Of a stretch of 64,000 nucleotides of DNA, positions 26,073 through 35,206 are shown piece after piece (positions within the stretch are counted from its first letter, which is position 1; each line of letters opens with the position of its first letter). Made by a program: the position numbers and the translations under genes. The notes beneath the pieces were generated by a model that saw nothing but the letters and a program-made list of their open reading frames with translations, did no database searches and was not told the origin of the DNA. Source of the stretch: Treponema sp. (GTDB taxonomy: Bacteria; Spirochaetota; Spirochaetia; Treponematales; Treponemataceae); assembly GCA_017449285.1 (NCBI GenBank), contig JAFSJX010000003.1:1-64000 (forward strand), read 5' to 3'.

Positions 26073-27401
26073 ATGTTTGAGAACAAGACAAAAGAAGAGG
26101 CTACAAAACAGATTCTGGACAGCGTAAAGGAATATTACGCTACATTTATGAAAAAGCCAGAATACAAGGATGGCGACCGTATCTCCTATGCAAGCCGCGT
26201 ATTCGATGAAAAAGAGATGGTCAATCTTGTTGATTCATCTCTTGAATTTTGGCTTACCAGCGGTCGTTATACAGACCAGTTTGAAAAGCAGTTTGGGGAT
26301 TACCTTGGAACACCATTTGTTTCTCTTGTAAATTCTGGTTCATCAGCAAATCTTCTTGCATTTATGACACTTACATCACCGCTTTTGAAAGAGCGGCAGA
26401 TAAAGCGGGGGGATGAAGTAATTACCGTAGCCTGTGGATTTCCAACAACCGTAACTCCGATTTTACAGTATGGTGCTGTACCTGTTTTTGTAGATGTAAC
26501 GATTCCTCAATATAATATTGATGTTAATCAGTTGGAGGCAGCACTTAGTTCAAAAACAAAGGCTGTTATGATTGCTCATACACTTGGAAATCCTTTTGAT
26601 TTGAAGTTCGTAACAGATTTCTGCAAAAAGCATAACTTGTGGCTGATTGAGGACAATTGTGATGCACTTGGTTCTGAATACACGTTTGACGGGAAAACGT
26701 ATAAGACCGGAACTGTAGGTGACATTGGTACTTCAAGTTTCTATCCTCCGCATCACATGACGATGGGTGAAGGCGGGGCTGTTTATACAAAAAATCCTTT
26801 ACTCCATAAGATTATTCGTTCATTCCGTGACTGGGGACGAGATTGTATCTGTCCTAGTGGAGTTGATAATCTTTGTAAGCATCGTTTTGACCGCCAGTTT
26901 GGAACTTTGCCACTTGGTTACGACCATAAATATACATACAGTCATTTCGGCTTTAATTTAAAGGCTACGGATATGCAGGCCGCTGTAGGCTGTGCGCAAC
27001 TTGAAAAGTTCCCTTCGTTTGTTGAACGCAGAAAATACAACTGGAACTATTTGCGTAATGGACTGGAAGGAGTGGATGACAAACTGATTCTTCCAAAACC
27101 TGTTGAGAATGGTAATCCCAGTTGGTTCGGTTTCTTGATTACTTGTAAAGAAGGTGTAGACCGTAACGAGCTTGTACGGAAAATCGAAACACAGAATATT
27201 CAGACTCGTGCGCTGTTTGCGGGAAACCTTACCCGCCATCCGTGTTTTGACCAGATTCGCGGTACGGATGCTTATCGTGTAGTAGGCGACCTTGCTGTTA
27301 CGGATCGCATTATGCGAGATACTTTCTGGATTGGTGTTTATCCGGGTATGACAGATGCCATGATGGATAAGATGATTCAGGTGATAAAGGGGAGAATTTG
27401 A
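26073..27401 (+). CDS. rfbH: CDP-4-keto-6-deoxy-D-glucose 3-dehydratase (E1)
   Basis: 442 residues. A PMP/[2Fe-2S] enzyme that removes the C3 hydroxyl. The aminotransferase fold is complete (LVNSGSSANLLAFMTL; WLIEDNCDALGSEY), but the Schiff-base Lys is replaced by His in FYPPHHMTMGEGGAV, the hallmark of RfbH/E1. The iron-sulfur cysteines follow as CICPSGVDNLC (C-x-C-x7-C), with the preceding Cys in EDNCD. The partner reductase (RfbI/AscD, E3) is not in the window. Confidence 0.95.
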   Translation: MFENKTKEEATKQILDSVKEYYATFMKKPEYKDGDRISYASRVFDEKEMVNLVDSSLEFWLTSGRYTDQFEKQFGDYLGTPFVSLVNSGSSANLLAFMTLTSPLLKERQIKRGDEVITVACGFPTTVTPILQYGAVPVFVDVTIPQYNIDVNQLEAALSSKTKAVMIAHTLGNPFDLKFVTDFCKKHNLWLIEDNCDALGSEYTFDGKTYKTGTVGDIGTSSFYPPHHMTMGEGGAVYTKNPLLHKIIRSFRDWGRDCICPSGVDNLCKHRFDRQFGTLPLGYDHKYTYSHFGFNLKATDMQAAVGCAQLEKFPSFVERRKYNWNYLRNGLEGVDDKLILPKPVENGNPSWFGFLITCKEGVDRNELVRKIETQNIQTRALFAGNLTRHPCFDQIRGTDAYRVVGDLAVTDRIMRDTFWIGVYPGMTDAMMDKMIQVIKGRI

Positions 27402-27940
27402 TGATTTCCGTAGTGGATACTGGATTTGATGGCTTAAAAATCATTGAAACAAATCACTTTCAAGATGAAAGAGGACTTTTTCATAAGTATTTTTCAAAAA
27501 ATGAATTTGCTCACTTAGGCCTGGATATAGAGTTTGAAGAATCTTACTATTCCATAAATAAGAAGGGGGTGATTCGTGGAATGCATTTTCAAATTCCTCC
27601 CGCAGCACATACAAAACTTGTGTATGTTACTTATGGAAAAATAATTGATGTCTGCTTGGATATCAGAAAGAACTCTGTGACTTATGGGAAATATTTTTCA
27701 ATAGAACTTTCAGGAAATATTGGAAGATGCATTTATATCCCTAAAGGTTTTGCGCACGGATTTGTTTCTTTAAAAGATAGAACTTGCGTCCATTATATGC
27801 AAACCTCGTGTTATAGCAAGGAATATGATTGCGGAATAAGATATGACAGTTTTGGATATGACTGGAATGTACAAAATCCTGTACTTTCGTATAGAGATGA
27901 GCAGCATCCAAAGTTTATGAACTTTACAACACCATTTTAA
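27401..27940 (+). CDS. RmlC-like sugar epimerase (possible CDP-ascarylose pathway 5-epimerase)
   Basis: 179 residues from the ATG at 27401, which shares one base with the rfbH stop (an in-frame TTG lies just before). Cupin of the RmlC family: the catalytic His in VIRGMHFQIPP, FIPKGF-type IYIPKGFAHGFVSL, the Tyr in CVHYMQT, and GIRYDSFGYDW. Because it follows rfbFGH rather than the dTDP genes (rfbC is at 39747), a 5-epimerase acting on a CDP-3,6-dideoxy-4-ketosugar, as AscE does for ascarylose, is the most economical reading. This is inference from context. Confidence 0.75.
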   Translation: MISVVDTGFDGLKIIETNHFQDERGLFHKYFSKNEFAHLGLDIEFEESYYSINKKGVIRGMHFQIPPAAHTKLVYVTYGKIIDVCLDIRKNSVTYGKYFSIELSGNIGRCIYIPKGFAHGFVSLKDRTCVHYMQTSCYSKEYDCGIRYDSFGYDWNVQNPVLSYRDEQHPKFMNFTTPF

Positions 27941-28056
27941 GTTTTATCGTAAAATGAAACTGGGGTAGTATCTTAGAATTATAATCATGAACTTGTATAA
28001 AATTCTGAAAGTATTTATATTTTATTAATCTATAATTATGTTTTATAAGGGTGCTT

Positions 28057-29094
28057 ATGGAGTTAGATTTCTTTAAAAATAATAATAATTTTGAAAAAAT
28101 ACAAAATGTAAAATCTGAATGTCTTTTTGGAGACGAAACACTTTTGTCTCAAGTTGATATTACCATTTGTATTCCTACATATAAAAGAGAAAAAACTTTA
28201 AAAGAGGCTATTGACAGCGCATTGCAGCAGAAATACGCTTCGCTGTCTTATTGTGTTATCGTGGTTGATAACAATACCGACAAGGATAATAATACATTAA
28301 AACTTATTCAAACCTATACTGATAAACGGATTTTATATTTTAAAAATGAAAAGAATTTAGGAATGTTTAATAACTGGAATAGGTGTTTTGAAATTGCAAA
28401 AAGTAGATGGGTTGCATTATTGCATGATGATGATTTTTTGAAAACCGACTACATTGATTATGTTAATTCTTTGCTTCCTATAATAAAAAAAAGAAATCTT
28501 TCATGTTTGTGTTTTGCATTCGATAGGCTTTATAAAGATGGAAGAAAAAATACACTCGTAAAAAAAGAAGCAAAACGTATAAAATCTATTTGTAAAAGAT
28601 TGTATTCTTCTTTTATACATATTTTTAGGAGAAAAGGATTAACACGAATCACTACGCCTCTTGTATTCCTTTTTGGAGGTAATTCCTTTGCAATACCTTC
28701 TTGTGGAATTTTATTTGACAGAGAAAAACTATTAGAATCTGGAGGTTTTAATGAAGATTTTTATCCTATTTCTGATTTTGTCTTGCTTTTATACTTTATG
28801 CACAAGAGGGAAGTTTATTTTTCTCATCACTCCGTGGGAATCTATCGATGGGAACTCAATGAATCTTTAAAAACAGAGACTCGAAACAAAAGTCTAGAAG
28901 GTTCAAAGGCATATACTATTTTTTTAGGAAAAAAACATAAGATTCTGAATACTTTTTTTAAAGATGAACTAATGCGGGAAAAGTCATCGCAATTAGAGCG
29001 GAAGGAATTTGTTCCAAGCAGATTACTTTTTGTGATAAGAAAGTTATATGATGATATTTTCTTATATTCAGATGCCGTAAGAATTTATGAGTAA
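28057..29094 (+). CDS. GT2 glycosyltransferase
   Basis: About 345 residues. GT-A motifs: DITICIPTYKREKTLKEAI, VIVVDNNTDKD, and the metal-binding HDDDFLKTDY. A frame opens at GTG 28051, but ATG 28057 has an AAGGG site at better spacing. The first 35 residues precede the catalytic domain and are unlike the family. Strongly AT-rich and Lys/Asn-rich compared with genes outside the locus. Possibly the transferase that adds the 3,6-dideoxyhexose. Weak -10 boxes (TATATT near 28016, TATAAT 28031-28036) suggest its own promoter. Ends six bases before a convergent gene. Confidence 0.82.
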   Translation: MELDFFKNNNNFEKIQNVKSECLFGDETLLSQVDITICIPTYKREKTLKEAIDSALQQKYASLSYCVIVVDNNTDKDNNTLKLIQTYTDKRILYFKNEKNLGMFNNWNRCFEIAKSRWVALLHDDDFLKTDYIDYVNSLLPIIKKRNLSCLCFAFDRLYKDGRKNTLVKKEAKRIKSICKRLYSSFIHIFRRKGLTRITTPLVFLFGGNSFAIPSCGILFDREKLLESGGFNEDFYPISDFVLLLYFMHKREVYFSHHSVGIYRWELNESLKTETRNKSLEGSKAYTIFLGKKHKILNTFFKDELMREKSSQLERKEFVPSRLLFVIRKLYDDIFLYSDAVRIYE

Positions 29095-29100
29095 ACTTTC

Positions 29101-30282
29101 TTAAGCAACAATCATTTGAACAAGTGTATTTGTATCTTCTTCCTGCTTTTTAGCGAGACTCTTATATTTTTCATTTGCTTTTACCTTGTATTCTTCTGTG
29201 TGGCTTAGAAAATACATCATAGCCCGAAACAAATCTTCAGGGTAGTATGGACTGAACTGGATGGTGCTACCATCTCCATAGATTTCTGGAAGACTTGTAA
29301 CGTTTGAGCAAATACACGGAATTCCATATTTCATGGCTTCCATTGGGGGATAACCATAACCTTCCGCAACCGTAGGATATACAAGACAAAAAGCATTTTT
29401 GTAGGCAACTTCTAAATCAAAGTCATTTAAATATGGAAGTTGAAGAATATTTGTTTTTTGTATTTGAATGTCGCCAATTAGTACAGCATAATATGTATTG
29501 TTTGTCACTTTGCAAAACTTATCCCAAATCTCGGCAAAGAGTGCCGCATTCTTGTGAAAACGAGTACAAGATACCAACAGAAAATAGCGTTTTTTGCTAG
29601 CGATAAAATCTTTTAAGTTTGTATTAGTAATGCATTCTTTTTTATTCTGCGCTACAATTTTGTGTGGTGGAGATAGCACTGTAATAGGGTTTGCTATATC
29701 GTCAAAGTGATAAAGTAATGCCTGCTTACTGTACTCACTTACAGTAATAAGATATAAATTCTTGTTATTGAGCATTACTTCCAATTTTTTGTATTTTTTT
29801 GTTACGTAACGCTCATATTTTCTCTCAATAAAAATATGAAGAAAATATTTTATAAATTCTTTTATTTTTTGAATATATGGATGAGGTTGCGGTTCCAATT
29901 TTTTTCTTGCTACGCTAGTAAAATTTTTATCGTATAGCAGCGATAATTCATTGATGTCATGGCAGGTAGCAATTATTTTACACGATAGGTTCTTCAGATT
30001 ACAGTCGTAGTATGTTTGTGCATTACCAATATAAAAAACAGAAATATTATGATTTTTAACAAAATCGGATAGGTCTATTTTCGACATATCGACAGTTTCG
30101 ATTTTTTTTTCTTCAAGGTAACTGATGAGGAACATTGGCATATCTTGCGCTGATGTATATAAGCAGAAAACATGTATATTTTCTTTTGCTATTTCAATGA
30201 GTTTATTTAGTATGCAAAAAATATACTCTGTTCCCCCTGTTGGGGCATGTTGTAAGGATATCAAATCATACAAAATATTCAT
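29101..30282 (-). CDS. Glycosyltransferase, GT4 family
   Basis: 393 residues. N-terminal HAPTGGTEYIF contains the glycine-rich acceptor-domain loop. The C-terminal donor domain has FLLVSCTRFHKNAALF, then LVYPTVAEGYGYPPMEAM with the E-x7-E pattern, and SNVTSLPEIYGDG. The end resembles the 10195-11271 transferase (both have TSLPEIYG). Last gene of the NusG-led minus operon. AT-rich. Donor and acceptor unknown. Confidence 0.85.
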   Translation of the reverse strand: MNILYDLISLQHAPTGGTEYIFCILNKLIEIAKENIHVFCLYTSAQDMPMFLISYLEEKKIETVDMSKIDLSDFVKNHNISVFYIGNAQTYYDCNLKNLSCKIIATCHDINELSLLYDKNFTSVARKKLEPQPHPYIQKIKEFIKYFLHIFIERKYERYVTKKYKKLEVMLNNKNLYLITVSEYSKQALLYHFDDIANPITVLSPPHKIVAQNKKECITNTNLKDFIASKKRYFLLVSCTRFHKNAALFAEIWDKFCKVTNNTYYAVLIGDIQIQKTNILQLPYLNDFDLEVAYKNAFCLVYPTVAEGYGYPPMEAMKYGIPCICSNVTSLPEIYGDGSTIQFSPYYPEDLFRAMMYFLSHTEEYKVKANEKYKSLAKKQEEDTNTLVQMIVA

Positions 30283-30331
30283 AGAACCTTCTTTTATTAC
30301 TTATTAATATTATAGAAAATATTCCCAGTTT

Positions 30332-31789
30332 TCAAGTTGTTTTCGCTTGTTTTTTATTTTGTTTTTCTTTTATAAAATCTAAAATGGTACATAAGGAAGA
30401 TGACTTCAGTAAAAGTCCGATAAGAATATACGTAAAAATGCCAGTTAAAGTTCCTATGCACAGTTTTGCAATGTTCGAGTCAATGTTAAAAGTCGTAAAA
30501 AAAACAGCAATTGCCATTATGCCTGACATTAGAATTGGTTGAGAGATGTTTTTAAATTGGGAAAAAAAGCTTACATGAAAATAATGTTGAATGAACAGGA
30601 CATATAAAAGATAAGAATTGAAAGCAGAGATGATTCTTACGATGCACATCACTTTTAACCCAAAGGGAACTGATACAAAAAGCATCACTATGGCAATGGG
30701 TTTTTCAATCAGTTGATATTTTAGTGTTACATCCGTTCTGCCGACCGAATAAAAAAGATTTGTACTGAGATCGATAAATGGCAACCAAAGAGAGCCAATG
30801 CTGAGCAATTGTAATATGGGGACGCATTCAATCCATTTGTCTTTTAAAACAAGAAGGACAAGAGGTTTTGCCAGCAGAATCATACCAGTAAAAAAAGGTG
30901 CAAGAAAAAATGCCTCTAATTGCATTGCTTTTAAGAACATATCTTGAAGTTTTTCCTTGTCGAATTGGAATTTTGAGAAGATTGGATAAGCAACTTTTAC
31001 AACTGAATGTGATACGATGTACGTTAATGATTCTGGAAAGTTTTTTCCACGATTAAATATGCCTACATTATGTGCATCAAATGCACGACCTATAACAAGA
31101 GTGTATAAGTTATTATAAATACTGCCTACGATATTTGCAAATAAAATTTTTGTGCCAAATGAAAAAATATACTTAAAAGAGTTTTTTGAGAATCGCGTAT
31201 GAGGTATATAGTGAACATAACATTGGTATAAAATTCCGCGAATAAGACTTTCTGCAAGGGAGTAATACACTAAGGCCCATGGGCCTGCGCCCTTTACGGC
31301 AAGGATAATACCTAATACACCTCCTGCAAGAAGAGCGATGAGAGATATGACAGTTTGGGCTTTAAAATCAAGCCGTATGGAGAGCAGTGTCATTGCTGGC
31401 ATATAGAAAGAATTGATAATAAGCGTTAGTGATAGGACTCGTGTGATGGAAGTTAATATGGGCGTTTTATAAAAAGATGAAATGTAGGGTGCGGAAATAT
31501 ATAGTATTGTATAAAGAATTATACTAATTGCAAATGTTGAATAATATGCAGTTGAAATGTCCTCATCAGTTCGGTTTTGTTTTTGAACAAGTGCGCTTCC
31601 AATGCCACTGTCTAAAAGGACACCCGATATTGCCATGAAGATAGCGAGCATTCCAACAATACCATAATCTGCGGGTGTGAGATGTCGTGCAATAACAATA
31701 CCTAATGTAAACTGAATAAACTGTTTGCCACCTTTTTCCATGATGGCCCAAAATAGTCCATTTGCAGCCTTATCTTTTATGGTGCCCAT
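30332..31789 (-). CDS. Polysaccharide flippase, WzxC/MOP superfamily
   Basis: 485 residues, about 13-14 hydrophobic helices. The N-terminus KDKAANGLFWAIMEKGGKQF and IARHLTPADYGIVGML are typical of the WzxC-like polysaccharide transporter family, which flips undecaprenyl-pyrophosphate-linked oligosaccharide units. FSFGTKILFANIVGSIYNNL is the matching mid-protein motif. No Wzy polymerase or O-antigen ligase was recognised in the window. It follows the Wzi-like porin by about 170 bases, with nothing else seen in that gap. Confidence 0.9.
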   Translation of the reverse strand: MGTIKDKAANGLFWAIMEKGGKQFIQFTLGIVIARHLTPADYGIVGMLAIFMAISGVLLDSGIGSALVQKQNRTDEDISTAYYSTFAISIILYTILYISAPYISSFYKTPILTSITRVLSLTLIINSFYMPAMTLLSIRLDFKAQTVISLIALLAGGVLGIILAVKGAGPWALVYYSLAESLIRGILYQCYVHYIPHTRFSKNSFKYIFSFGTKILFANIVGSIYNNLYTLVIGRAFDAHNVGIFNRGKNFPESLTYIVSHSVVKVAYPIFSKFQFDKEKLQDMFLKAMQLEAFFLAPFFTGMILLAKPLVLLVLKDKWIECVPILQLLSIGSLWLPFIDLSTNLFYSVGRTDVTLKYQLIEKPIAIVMLFVSVPFGLKVMCIVRIISAFNSYLLYVLFIQHYFHVSFFSQFKNISQPILMSGIMAIAVFFTTFNIDSNIAKLCIGTLTGIFTYILIGLLLKSSSLCTILDFIKEKQNKKQAKTT

Positions 31790-31956
31790 TTTTAGAATAA
31801 TATAGCAAATTGCGTATTTATGCTATAGGTACTGGCAGTAACAATGGCAAAGGGCAACTTGTATGGAAGTTTTGATGTAGTGTTCCGCGATGATGTTGTT
31901 TGCGCCATATTCTTCTCTAAAGATTATCTCCCCGATTAAGGAATAATCTGTCATAT

Positions 31957-33681
31957 TTATCGTACCCATCTCACTCCCAGCGTAATCCTATGGTTGCAGG
32001 AAGTGTCTCTGTTCAGATAATCCGTGTACTGCAAGAACGATAGCACGTAACTTCCCGAAATTAAAAGATTTCGCGTCACAAAATAGTGCTGGGTAAAGCC
32101 GAATGTAAAAATCGTCTTGTAACAGGCCCTGTATTCGGTAACTTTTATGCCGTTCGAGTCGGTGTCGGAAAGGCGCTTGTTAATCGATTTGGACAAAATA
32201 TAGTTATTGTCGGGGCATGAACGCTGGAAGAACAGGCAAGAGCTGCCTTTGGCATAATACAGCCGATACCCAAGATACTGGCTGCTTCCAGCATATCCTG
32301 TTCCTGCGCCTAGAATCTGGCCTTTACTGGTATAACCCTGTGTGATTTTTCCATGTGAATAGAATCCGCTGTATGGCCATTCAAGCTGGAAATCCTGCGA
32401 CATCTCAAACGTATTGACTTCAATAATCAGTTCGCTTTTAATTCCAGAGAGCCGGGGAAGCGGAATGTTTTGTTTTACACCGACTGTATAGATTGCGGTA
32501 TGGGCGATGTTGTCTGAAAAATCATCAAACCCATACTCTCCGTACACTTCAAATCCTACCCGCGGGAATTTCCAGTCCGCAAACAAGGATGCTTTCTGGT
32601 CTTCGCCGTCATCGCCTGTGCCGTTTGCGCGGGAAGTAGTGAACAATCTGCCCAAATACTGCAGGTTTTCTGCTTTCCAGCGGGTGATAAAGATTCGGTT
32701 CAGTCCGATTGTTAGTCCGGGGATAAAACTTGGTGCAAAAGAAAGCGAAAGAGCATTCAGCATTCGGTAGTTATTATCTGGATTGTCATCAAAATAATCC
32801 GATTCTTTTAGGCAGCCTGTCCAAATTCTTCCCTCGATGTCGCCGATATGCCAGCCAAAGTGCGGAATGTGTATCGCAGTCTTCCGTAAGCCAAAATCCA
32901 GTTTCGGGTAGGTTGCGGCATTGTTGCTTCCAAGCATCGGGTTAAGCCATGCAGGACCCAGCCAAGGTGATTGTGTTCCAAATCCCACGGTGAATGTTTT
33001 CCATGTCCAGCGGATTTCGGTGTCGCCCCAGTCGAATGTCCAGTATGCGCTGTCTCCAAATCGTTGCGGCAAATCAATTCCCGGCTGAAAATAGGCGTAC
33101 TCATTCTTATACGCGCTCGGCATCAAGTCAAAGTCTAGATTCTGCGAAAAACAAATCTGCGGTTTAATCGTTACTTCAAATCCATAGCCCTCAAGCCGTG
33201 CGCCAGCGGAGAGGCTCGTGTTGTAGCCTTTTCCCTGCCAGAGTGCGCCGTCATTCTGACCGTAAGGGGCGGCGGTGTTAAAACTGTTGTACCATTCCAA
33301 ACCGTACGTCTTGAATTTTACGCTGTGGCTAAAACCGCGCGTAAACCAGTTGCCGCCCTGATTCTCTGACTGCCAGAATGTGTGCTTTGTGCCAAGGTTG
33401 TTGTTTTGCCAGGGGTGTGCAGGCTGGATGCCTTCGGTAAGTGGCGTACCATCTTCGTTCAGAACAGGATTCCCGCCAGCGTCAAGCACGGGCGTTTTTA
33501 TCTCGTTGAATTTCCATTCTGAGTCGCTCAGCGTGCGGTAGCCGAGGGTAGGGCGTTCTGTTATTCCGGTGAGCGAAAGAAAATCATAGTATTCTTCTTC
33601 GGCGGATTTCAGCGCTTCCTGTGCGGAAAGTACCGACACTGAGATTCCGATAACGATGGCAGAAAACAGATTCTTGCACAT
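31957..33681 (-). CDS. Outer-membrane beta-barrel, Wzi (capsule assembly)-like
   Basis: 574 residues with a signal peptide (NLFSAIVIGISVSVLSAQ). The body alternates short amphipathic strands and ends in an aromatic/charged strand ITLGVRWVR, as outer-membrane barrels do. The central TVGFGTQSPWLGPAWLNPML with following NNAATYPKL matches the Wzi pattern (gWGPg..nslllSnNA..fP). Wzi helps anchor or assemble capsular polysaccharide at the surface. It is preceded by manC and followed by the Wzx-like flippase in one operon, which fits. Confidence 0.72.
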   Translation of the reverse strand: MCKNLFSAIVIGISVSVLSAQEALKSAEEEYYDFLSLTGITERPTLGYRTLSDSEWKFNEIKTPVLDAGGNPVLNEDGTPLTEGIQPAHPWQNNNLGTKHTFWQSENQGGNWFTRGFSHSVKFKTYGLEWYNSFNTAAPYGQNDGALWQGKGYNTSLSAGARLEGYGFEVTIKPQICFSQNLDFDLMPSAYKNEYAYFQPGIDLPQRFGDSAYWTFDWGDTEIRWTWKTFTVGFGTQSPWLGPAWLNPMLGSNNAATYPKLDFGLRKTAIHIPHFGWHIGDIEGRIWTGCLKESDYFDDNPDNNYRMLNALSLSFAPSFIPGLTIGLNRIFITRWKAENLQYLGRLFTTSRANGTGDDGEDQKASLFADWKFPRVGFEVYGEYGFDDFSDNIAHTAIYTVGVKQNIPLPRLSGIKSELIIEVNTFEMSQDFQLEWPYSGFYSHGKITQGYTSKGQILGAGTGYAGSSQYLGYRLYYAKGSSCLFFQRSCPDNNYILSKSINKRLSDTDSNGIKVTEYRACYKTIFTFGFTQHYFVTRNLLISGSYVLSFLQYTDYLNRDTSCNHRITLGVRWVR

Positions 33682-33701
33682 TAAAAAGACCTTGCGCTTT
33701 G

Positions 33702-35138
33702 CTACTTTGCGTTCCGTCCGTACATATCTTCAAAGCGTATGATGTCATCTTCTTCCAGATACGCGCCTGATTGCACTTCGATGAATTCCAACGGAATCTT
33801 TCCGGGGTTTTCTATCGCATGGACGGTTCCAACGGGAATGTAGGCGGATTGGTTTTCGGTCAGGATGAATTCTTTGTCGCCGTTCCTTACTCTTGCCGTG
33901 CCAGAGACGATAATCCAGTGTTCTGCGCGGTGGTAGTGCATCTGCACACTCAGTTTCTGTCCTTGTTTTACGGTGATGTGCTTTACGCGGTAGCGTCCGC
34001 CGAGTTCAATTGATTCGTATTGTCCCCACGGTCGGTAGCCGATGGTGTTGCTGGTGGCGGCAGGATTTCCCTGTGCTTTGAGCGTGTCAACGATTTCTTT
34101 CACTTCCTCCGCATCGGATTTGTCCGCTACTAAGAGCGCGTCCTTTGTGTCTACGACAACTACGTCTTTCAGTCCGATTGCGGAAACAACGCGGCTGTTG
34201 CTGAATAGGAGAGAATCTTTTACGTCTTTGGTGACGACTTTTCCACGGGTCACATTGCCGTTTGCATCTTTGTCGCTCACTTCCCACAAACTTGACCATG
34301 AACCTACATCGCTCCAGCCTGCGTCAAGCGGAACGACTTTGCCGCGCTTTGTCTTTTCCATCACCGCATAGTCAATGGAGATGGACGGATTTTTTTCGAA
34401 AGAGATCGGCTCCAGACGGATAAAATCAAGGTCAACCACGGCCTTTTCAAAGGATGCTGTCGTGGCATCGCAGATTTGGGGAACAAAGGCTTTCAGTTCT
34501 GCGATGAACGCGCTTGCCTTAAAAATGAACATTCCGCTGTTCCAAAAATAATCTTTGTTTTTTTTGTAGCTTTCCAGATAGGATTCTGCGGTCGCATGGT
34601 CGGGCTTTTCCTTGAATTCTTTGATTGCAAGCACCGCATCTTTTTTTGCGTCAGCGTGAATATAGCCGTACCCCGTAGCAGGGAAGAGCGGCGTGATTCC
34701 GAACATGACCAAATTATCCTGTGCGGCGGATTCTGCGGCGGTCTCCAATGCTTTTTGGAATGTAGCGGTATCTTTTATCACGTGGTCGGAGGGGAACACG
34801 GCAATCAGCGCGTCCTTGTCCTGCTTTTCTGCCTGCAATGCCGCCGCCATGATTGCTGGTGCGGTGTTCCGTGCCACTGGCTCCAGAATAATCGTCGGGT
34901 TTTTAATGCCGATTTCTGCCAGTTGCTCCGCGATGATAAAACGGTGCTGCTCGCTGCACACGATAATCGGGCTTTTTACCGGCATACCGTTCAGCCGCCG
35001 TACCGTTTCCTGCAGCATCGTATAATCAGAAGTCAGTTTGAGCAGTTGCTTGGGGAAATGTGCGCGTGAAAGTGGCCACAGCCTGGTTCCGCTACCGCCA
35101 GATAGAATTACCGGAATGATTGTCGTAGTAATGGTCAT
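33702..35138 (-). CDS. manC: Mannose-1-phosphate guanylyltransferase / mannose-6-phosphate isomerase
   Basis: 478 residues, standard length for the bifunctional type II enzyme. N-terminal GMP domain: VILSGGSGTRLWPLSRAHFP, FPSDHVI, ATGYGYI and FWNSGMFIF. C-terminal cupin PMI domain from about 365: GYRPWGQYES, then LSVQMHYHRAEHWIIVSGTA with metal-binding His, and IPVGTVHAIENPG. Makes GDP-mannose for mannose- or GDP-mannose-derived residues in the surface glycan. Second gene of the NusG-led operon, but with a possible promoter of its own at 35166-35194. Confidence 0.95.
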   Translation of the reverse strand: MTITTTIIPVILSGGSGTRLWPLSRAHFPKQLLKLTSDYTMLQETVRRLNGMPVKSPIIVCSEQHRFIIAEQLAEIGIKNPTIILEPVARNTAPAIMAAALQAEKQDKDALIAVFPSDHVIKDTATFQKALETAAESAAQDNLVMFGITPLFPATGYGYIHADAKKDAVLAIKEFKEKPDHATAESYLESYKKNKDYFWNSGMFIFKASAFIAELKAFVPQICDATTASFEKAVVDLDFIRLEPISFEKNPSISIDYAVMEKTKRGKVVPLDAGWSDVGSWSSLWEVSDKDANGNVTRGKVVTKDVKDSLLFSNSRVVSAIGLKDVVVVDTKDALLVADKSDAEEVKEIVDTLKAQGNPAATSNTIGYRPWGQYESIELGGRYRVKHITVKQGQKLSVQMHYHRAEHWIIVSGTARVRNGDKEFILTENQSAYIPVGTVHAIENPGKIPLEFIEVQSGAYLEEDDIIRFEDMYGRNAK

Positions 35139-35165
35139 ATCGTCTTATCCTCTCAATTAAAATAC

Positions 35166-35194
35166 AGTGTAATGGTATTGCGCAGAAACTGCAA
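35166..35194 (-). promoter_or_regulatory. Possible internal promoter of manC
   Basis: Minus strand: -35 TTGCAG (35189-35194), 17 bases, -10 TACACT (35166-35171), then a leader of about 27 bases with GAGAGGAT before the ATG. The -35 lies in a tandem repeat and is duplicated ten bases upstream. Confidence 0.4.
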
Positions 35195-35203
35195 GAAACT
35201 GCA
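35184..35203. repeat. Two tandem copies of a 10-base repeat
   Basis: AGAAACTGCA occurs twice in direct succession (35184-35193, 35194-35203) between the NusG-like gene and manC. Each copy carries a TTGCAG on the minus strand, the -35 of the possible manC promoter. It could equally be an operator or an antitermination-related element. Confidence 0.6.
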
Positions 35204-35206
35204 ACA

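Noticed and set aside
27941-27965. Weak hairpin after the epimerase gene
   Set aside because: A seven-pair stem is possible but no T run follows, so a terminator call is not supported.
31790-31956. 167-base gap between the wzx-like and wzi-like genes
   Set aside because: A TATATT box is present but no good -35; no gene, RNA or repeat could be supported.
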